DNA of 38,870 nt, from assembly GCA_022712915.1 (NCBI GenBank), contig JAFLJQ010000187.1, positions 1 through 38,870 on the forward strand, written 5' to 3'. The notes under the pieces were generated by a model. It ran no database searches, was not told where the DNA came from, and worked only from the letters and a program-made list of their open reading frames with translations. Below are positions 32,364 to 38,870 of the stretch, piece after piece (the stretch's first letter is position 1; each line of letters starts with the position of its first letter). The translations under genes and the position numbers were made by a program. The DNA is from Gammaproteobacteria bacterium. GTDB lineage: Bacteria; Pseudomonadota; Gammaproteobacteria; UBA6429; Thiohalophilaceae.

Positions 32364-33794
32364 ATGCAAAAGAGCGCATTTAGCATCGCGCTCAGCGGTA
32401 TAGTATTAACTGCATTTATCATAAATGTCAGTGCCCCCCCGCGCACTCTACTTGAACGTGTCAAAAAATCTGGAGAAATCCATGTCCTGACACGTAATGC
32501 CGCCACAACCTATTATGAAGGTTCTCAGGGACCCTCTGGCCTCGAATATGATTTAGTGAAAAAATTTGCCGAATATCTGGATGTGGATCTGAACATCAAG
32601 ATACGTGATAACCTAAATGATATTATCTCCCAAATTGAAAAAGGTACGGTCGATTTTGCCGCTGCGGGTCTAACTGTAACGGAAGAACGCCAAAACCGTA
32701 TTCGCTTCACAACACCATACCAACAGATTACCCAGCAAGCGGTATACAATACCAACAATAATAATATTGAAAAACGACCACGCAAACTGGCCGATCTGAT
32801 GGGAAAAAGAATTAATGTGCTGGCCAATAGCAGTCATGTCGAACAACTAAGTCAACTCAAACTCAAATACCCCAAGCTTAGCTGGACTGAGAGCAAAAAC
32901 ACCGATAGCTCTGAATTACTGGATATGGTGGCCAACAAGTTAACTGATTTTACCATTGCTGATTCCAATGAAGTCACCTTGTATCGTCGCTACCATCCTG
33001 AGCTGCGCGTCGCGATGAATATCAGCAAAGAACAACCCTTGGCCTGGGCCTTTGCCAAAGGGTCCGACGACAGCCTGTATAAAGAAGCCCAGAACTTCAT
33101 GGCCCACATGAAAAAGACGGGAGAACTGGCACACTTAATCAAGCGCCATTATCACCACGCCAGTAAATACCAATACTCAGGCACCAACACATACCTGTCA
33201 AAAGTACGTAGCCGCCTGCCTCGTTACCAGAAAATGTTTGAAACAGCTGCACGAGAAAATAAACTCGACTGGCGTCTAGTGGCGGCCGTGGCCTATCAGG
33301 AATCACATTGGAACCCTCATGCTGTCTCACCTACTGGCGTACGAGGCATAATGATGTTAACCAACAACACAGCCAGGCAACTAGGCGTTGTTGATCGAAC
33401 GGATCCTAAGGAAAGTATTTTTGGTGGTGCCCAGTATCTTAGAAAAATGGTTGATAAGGTTGCGACAAGGTACGGACTGGAAGAGCCTGAACGTACCTGG
33501 TTTGCCCTGGCCGCTTATAATGTCGGTTTTGGCCATCTCACGGATGCCCGCATGTTGACCAAACTACGTGGCGACAACCCTAACAAATGGACCGATGTGA
33601 AAGAAACCCTGCCATTACTACGTCAGCGCAAATGGTATAGTAAAACCCGTTATGGTTATGCGCGTGGTAATGAGCCCGTCAAATATGTCGAGTCGATTCG
33701 CAGTTATTACGATATCCTGAACTGGTATCTGGATAACGGAAAACCAAAGATTGCCGAACGTTCGATCCTGGCGTTTAAATCATCGGCATTATAA
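32364..33794 (+). CDS. mltF: Membrane-bound lytic murein transglycosylase F
   Basis: 476-residue enzyme that cleaves peptidoglycan with formation of anhydro-muramic ends. N-terminal signal/anchor (SAFSIALSGIVLTAFIINVSA), then a type 3 solute-binding-like domain (about 35-265: SGEIHVLTRN, GLEYDLVKKFAEYL, DFAAAGLTVTEERQ) and the SLT domain with catalytic E313 (AYQESHWNPHAVSPTGVRGIMMLT). It matches E. coli MltF in order but is shorter at the C-terminus. The ATG has GGAG only one base ahead; a strong AAGGAGGG lies about 38 bases upstream, so the true start is uncertain. A terminator follows. Confidence 0.94.
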   Translation: MQKSAFSIALSGIVLTAFIINVSAPPRTLLERVKKSGEIHVLTRNAATTYYEGSQGPSGLEYDLVKKFAEYLDVDLNIKIRDNLNDIISQIEKGTVDFAAAGLTVTEERQNRIRFTTPYQQITQQAVYNTNNNNIEKRPRKLADLMGKRINVLANSSHVEQLSQLKLKYPKLSWTESKNTDSSELLDMVANKLTDFTIADSNEVTLYRRYHPELRVAMNISKEQPLAWAFAKGSDDSLYKEAQNFMAHMKKTGELAHLIKRHYHHASKYQYSGTNTYLSKVRSRLPRYQKMFETAARENKLDWRLVAAVAYQESHWNPHAVSPTGVRGIMMLTNNTARQLGVVDRTDPKESIFGGAQYLRKMVDKVATRYGLEEPERTWFALAAYNVGFGHLTDARMLTKLRGDNPNKWTDVKETLPLLRQRKWYSKTRYGYARGNEPVKYVESIRSYYDILNWYLDNGKPKIAERSILAFKSSAL

Positions 33795-33815
33795 GAAAGT
33801 AAATATTAAATAAAT

Positions 33816-33843
33816 AAAGGCCCAAATCAGCGGGCCTTTTTTT
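33816..33843 (+). terminator. Rho-independent terminator of mltF
   Basis: AAAGGCCC (33816-33823), an 8-base loop and GGGCCTTT (33832-33839), continuing into a run of seven T (33837-33843). It lies 22 bases behind the mltF stop. Confidence 0.93.
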
Positions 33844-33883
33844 ATGACAAATTGAAAACAGATTAATTCACTATCATCTCTGC

Positions 33884-36020
<2,137 letters not shown>

Positions 36021-36240
36021 AAATCCTCTCAAACGGTCATCATATCGGGAAATAGCGGGATTATATCACGCCCCTGCCGTGAAAATACGACACAAATGGG
36101 GAGAATCTGGTGTTACCCACCTCTCGACATGCAAGATGAATAAAGTTCTGTTTTGTTATGCACATAAAGTATAAATGTATTATTATTTATTGAGTTTTTA
36201 TCGGTTCTGAGTAACAAGATTGATAACCTTTGTAAGCCAT

Positions 36241-36296
36241 ACCGTTGATAAACCACTTTATGTATTTCCTGTATTTTTAGCGCGACTATCAACGGT
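36241..36296. promoter_or_regulatory. 10-bp inverted repeat just before the LtaS-like gene
   Basis: ACCGTTGATA (36241-36250) and TATCAACGGT (36287-36296) are perfect inverse copies 36 bases apart. The right arm ends 7 bases before the ATG, where a ribosome site should be, and no purine-rich site is seen. In RNA the arms could pair and cover the start; in DNA they could be an operator. The rest of the 283-bp gap to guaA is AT-rich, without a gene. Confidence 0.5.
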
Positions 36297-36303
36297 CTAA
36301 TTT

Positions 36304-38262
36304 ATGATACCCAAGCAAAATGCCTATATTCGAATTGCCCTGATCATAGGGGTATTCCTTGCGCTGTTTTTTATTGGCCGACTCGCCCTGTTTATCATCT
36401 ACAACAACAATTTTTCAGAACTTAGCCTCAACCAGATCCTGTTCGGCTTTATCCATGGTATACGCTTCGATGCTTCCATCATCATCACCTTTATCGGTAT
36501 CCCGCTATTGTTCATGTGCCTGCCACACCGCTGGGCCGCTTCCCGTATTTGGCAAGGTCTGATCCTCTGGTTTGCCTATCTGGTATTGATAGGCTTCACG
36601 TTTCTAATGATCGGCGATTTGATCTATTTTGGTTTTGTACAGCGCCATGCCGGGCCTGAGATCACCCTGATCACGGGTGACATGGAACTGATGCTCGACA
36701 TGTTGTTAAATGAACACCGAATCGCGCTCATTATTTTTGTCGTGGCCACCATAACCGGTGGCTTATTTTGGCGAAGGCTGTTTATAAAAAAAATGGCCAC
36801 ACCACAAAGGTCCCTGCCACGTTACGGCATGATCGTAATAATGTTTTTGGCCATCATCATCATCGGCCGTGGTGGACTACAATACAAACCCGCCCGTATT
36901 TCTGACGCCTTTATAAGCGGTTCAACGGCATCCGGCTATCTTACCCTGAATGGGCCCTTTGCTATTTTTCACTCGGCACGTGGCACCCGCCCCGTAACAA
37001 AAACATTTATGCCACAGCCTGAGGCAGTAATGCTACTGCGCCAGCAAATCACCACACCCAATGAAAAATATATCGATGATGATTACCCCCTGCTTCGAAC
37101 AGCGGCTGTCCATCCCAATGCAAAAACCAATAAACCCAATGTCGTCATTTTCCTGCTAGAAAGTTGGGATGCCATTCATCTGGATTATTTCAGAAAACAA
37201 CAAGGACTCAAGCCTTACTCTGTCACACCCAACTTTGATGCACTAGTAGAAAAAGGCAGACTGTATACCCACTTCTATGCCGCAGGTATGCGCAGCATGG
37301 ACGGCATCGCCGGTATCCTGGCCGCCATCCCCACCCTTCCCGGCACACCCTACATCGGCACGGGTATGGCGCAAAACCGTTTGTCTTATCTGGCCGAGTT
37401 TGCCAAAGAGCAAGACTACTCCACCTTGTTCCTGCAAAGTTCAAAACGAGGTTCATTCCGTCTGGACTCCGTTGCCGCCAAGGCCGGTTTTGAAACCTAC
37501 CTGGGCGCAGAAGACATCTTACCCGCACATAAAAATGTACCCGAGAAAGAAAAATGGGGCGTATGGGACTACTCCACCTTTATGATGGCAGGCAAACTTT
37601 TTGCGGAACAACAGAAACCTTTTCTGGGATTTATTTTTTCATCCAGCACCCATAACCCCTGGCGCGTACCGGCAAAACAATGGCAGAAATTTCCCGAACG
37701 CAATGAACAAAATAAATACCTGAACAGCCTCTATTATTCTGACTGGGCACTCGGCCAATTCATGGCCGAGGCTAAAAAACATCAATACTTTGATAACACG
37801 ATTTTTATTATTACAGGTGACCACATCAGTGGCTTTGAGATGAAACAAAACCACCTTCCCAGTCGTTATCATATCCCATTATTAATCGTTGGCCCCGGCA
37901 TCAAACCGGGTCTTGATCACCGCATTGGCAGTCAACTAGACATCACCCCGACCGTAATCGACATAGCCAACTGGAAAACAACACACAGCAGTGTAGGTCG
38001 TTCTTTATTTGACAATACAGATATAAAACGGCGTGCCGCACTCGGCATCAATGGCCACATCGTTGACATTATTCAAGACAAAAGCTGGTTATCCCACAAC
38101 CTGAAACAACGGCTGGATGCACACATAGGCAATAAAAATATAACAACAGATAAACTGGAAAAACAACTACTCGCCACCCATCAAGTCGTCATGAAGGGGA
38201 TTCTGGAAAATAAAATTTATCGTAAAATACCACAAAAGACCGCAAGCATTTCACCAAAATAG
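36304..38262 (+). CDS. LtaS/sulfatase-family membrane phosphotransferase
   Basis: 652-residue inner-membrane protein: about five N-terminal membrane helices (roughly 8-30, 45-70, 85-108, 138-156, 174-190), then a large periplasmic alkaline-phosphatase-type domain. Metal site residues fit the family: E286 (FLLESWD), the nucleophile position S331 (GMRSMDGIAG; Thr in LtaS), and the GDH motif (FIITGDHISG). Gram-negative members transfer phosphoglycerol or phosphoethanolamine to glycans or lipids; the substrate here cannot be told. Single gene, preceded by an inverted repeat. Confidence 0.85.
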   Translation: MIPKQNAYIRIALIIGVFLALFFIGRLALFIIYNNNFSELSLNQILFGFIHGIRFDASIIITFIGIPLLFMCLPHRWAASRIWQGLILWFAYLVLIGFTFLMIGDLIYFGFVQRHAGPEITLITGDMELMLDMLLNEHRIALIIFVVATITGGLFWRRLFIKKMATPQRSLPRYGMIVIMFLAIIIIGRGGLQYKPARISDAFISGSTASGYLTLNGPFAIFHSARGTRPVTKTFMPQPEAVMLLRQQITTPNEKYIDDDYPLLRTAAVHPNAKTNKPNVVIFLLESWDAIHLDYFRKQQGLKPYSVTPNFDALVEKGRLYTHFYAAGMRSMDGIAGILAAIPTLPGTPYIGTGMAQNRLSYLAEFAKEQDYSTLFLQSSKRGSFRLDSVAAKAGFETYLGAEDILPAHKNVPEKEKWGVWDYSTFMMAGKLFAEQQKPFLGFIFSSSTHNPWRVPAKQWQKFPERNEQNKYLNSLYYSDWALGQFMAEAKKHQYFDNTIFIITGDHISGFEMKQNHLPSRYHIPLLIVGPGIKPGLDHRIGSQLDITPTVIDIANWKTTHSSVGRSLFDNTDIKRRAALGINGHIVDIIQDKSWLSHNLKQRLDAHIGNKNITTDKLEKQLLATHQVVMKGILENKIYRKIPQKTASISPK

Positions 38263-38455
38263 ATCCCGGTGACATCACCACTGTCCGATTAAAAAATGAT
38301 ATTCCCTCGTTCCCATGCTCCAGAGATTATGAAAGTATTGTTACCATATTTTTTTGCCCTACATGTATGCTTATTTCGAGCCTCTTGCTTTTAGATGATG
38401 CCTTTTATTGTTTTATGCGTACTCATGGGCATTATTTCGAGTAAATAGGAGCCTA

Positions 38456-38705
38456 TCAAGCTATTGCTGCCTCTACAGCCATTCTTGTCTTCAAAGCACA
38501 ATACGCCCTGAAGGCTTCAAGCCCGATGATTCGGATAACGCGCATCAAGTTGTAGCCCAACACCATGATGCTCATCTCACCTCGCACCTTGCTAAATCCA
38601 CGTACCAGGAAGTGATCCCATCCAAACCAGCGTTTCAGGGTACCAAAAGGATGCTCAGCCAATCCAGAACGACAACACATCATTTCCTTGCCTTTGTGTT
38701 CCATT
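38456..38705 (-). pseudogene. 3' remnant of an IS1182-like transposase
   Basis: C-terminal 82 residues or so of a DDE transposase: MEHKGKEMMCCRSGLAEHPF, then GTLKRWFGWDHFLVRGFSKV and the closing MVLGYNLMRVIRIIG. The EHPFGTxKR and LxYNLxRV patterns are those of IS1182-family enzymes. Homology breaks at 38705, where an IS66-type end begins, so the gene was cut by that insertion. The left part of the old element ends somewhere in 38263-38455; I could not fix its terminal repeat. Confidence 0.8.
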
Positions 38706-38870
38706 GTAAGCGTCAATTTACCCCCACCTTATCCAATTGAATTATCTTAAAGTAGCGTAAGCATTTTTCAAGAAGGAGAAATGTGATGAAAAGACGAACA
38801 GAAGTACAGTGGCAGACATTGTTTATTGAGCAAGCGGACAGTGGTTTAACAGTCGAGGCGTTTTGTAAAG
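38706..38870 (+). mobile_element. Left end of an IS66-family insertion sequence
   Basis: Begins with GTAAGCGTCAATTTACCCCC; the GTAAGCG start is typical of IS66 ends. The break in the IS1182-like frame falls exactly before it. A first gene with the tnpA character starts 80 bases inside. The 8 bases before it (38698-38705) should be repeated at the far end, outside the window. Confidence 0.8.
38786..38870 (+). CDS. tnpA: IS66 accessory protein TnpA, 3' end outside window
   Basis: First 28 codons only: MKRRTEVQWQTLFIEQADSG then LTVEAFCK. This is the N-terminal helix-turn-helix part of the small IS66 accessory protein (typical pattern: basic start, EW/QW, EQxxSGLxxxAFC). AAGGAGA lies 7 bases ahead of ATG 38786; the ATG at 38781 meets a stop at once. 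It reads off the window. Confidence 0.8.
   Translation, partial: MKRRTEVQWQTLFIEQADSGLTVEAFCK

Noticed and set aside
38408-38740. Forward open frame of 110 codons at the right end
   Set aside because: It is the reverse-strand shadow of the IS1182-like transposase remnant.

Overview
The window looks like chromosomal DNA of a polarly flagellated gammaproteobacterium. The gene order fliL-fliM-fliN-fliO-fliP-fliQ-fliR-flhB-flhA-flhF-fleN-fliA-cheY-cheZ-cheA-cheB-motC-motD-parC-parP-cheW is the arrangement known from Pseudomonas and its relatives. FlhF/FleN (flagellar placement and number) and ParC/ParP (polar chemoreceptor arrays) indicate one or few polar flagella. GC content is moderate by eye. 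I cannot name a genus.

Layout. 1-1000 (+): the 3' part of an integron integrase cut by the window edge. 1168-21103 (-): the large flagellar/chemotaxis block, from fliL at the right, behind a good sigma-54 promoter, to a DUF2802-type membrane protein at the left. A sigma-28 promoter overlaps the end of fliA and feeds cheYZAB. A 166-bp MITE-like element sits between motD and parC. 21361-24534: orn (-), then a forward cluster of an M48 protease, phhB and rsgA. 24659-26486 (-): a second stator pair, motAB, with its own sigma-28 promoter. 26745-28196 (+): an HDOD regulator. 28403-31654 (-): recR, ybaB, dnaX, the 4.5S RNA gene and tRNA-Ser(GGA). 31655-32363: a 709-bp gene-free stretch with a perfect CRP-type site, strong promoter elements and a possible multi-helix RNA. 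32364-33794 (+): mltF and its terminator. 33952-36020 (-): guaA-tadA. 36304-38262 (+): an LtaS/sulfatase-like membrane enzyme. 38456-38870: remnant of an IS1182-like transposase, split by the left end of an IS66-family element that runs off the window.

How the genes work together. Sigma-54 would start the fliL export/switch operon, which also carries flhF, fleN and fliA. FliA (sigma-28) then switches on the late genes: the signalling core (cheY, cheZ, cheA, cheB, motCD, parC, parP, cheW), separately motAB, and perhaps the HDOD gene. ParC and ParP would position the CheA arrays at the pole, possibly through five short repeats in the CheA linker. Two stator sets (MotAB and MotCD) drive the motor.

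The core is a known system, and I see no clearly new multi-gene defence or biosynthetic system. The less explained parts are small: a 53-codon gene between cheW and DUF2802, the MITE, an A9 slippage site in dnaX with stops directly behind it in both other frames, the structured leader before mltF, a 10-bp inverted repeat directly before the LtaS-like gene, and an NPEH variant of the FlhB cleavage motif.
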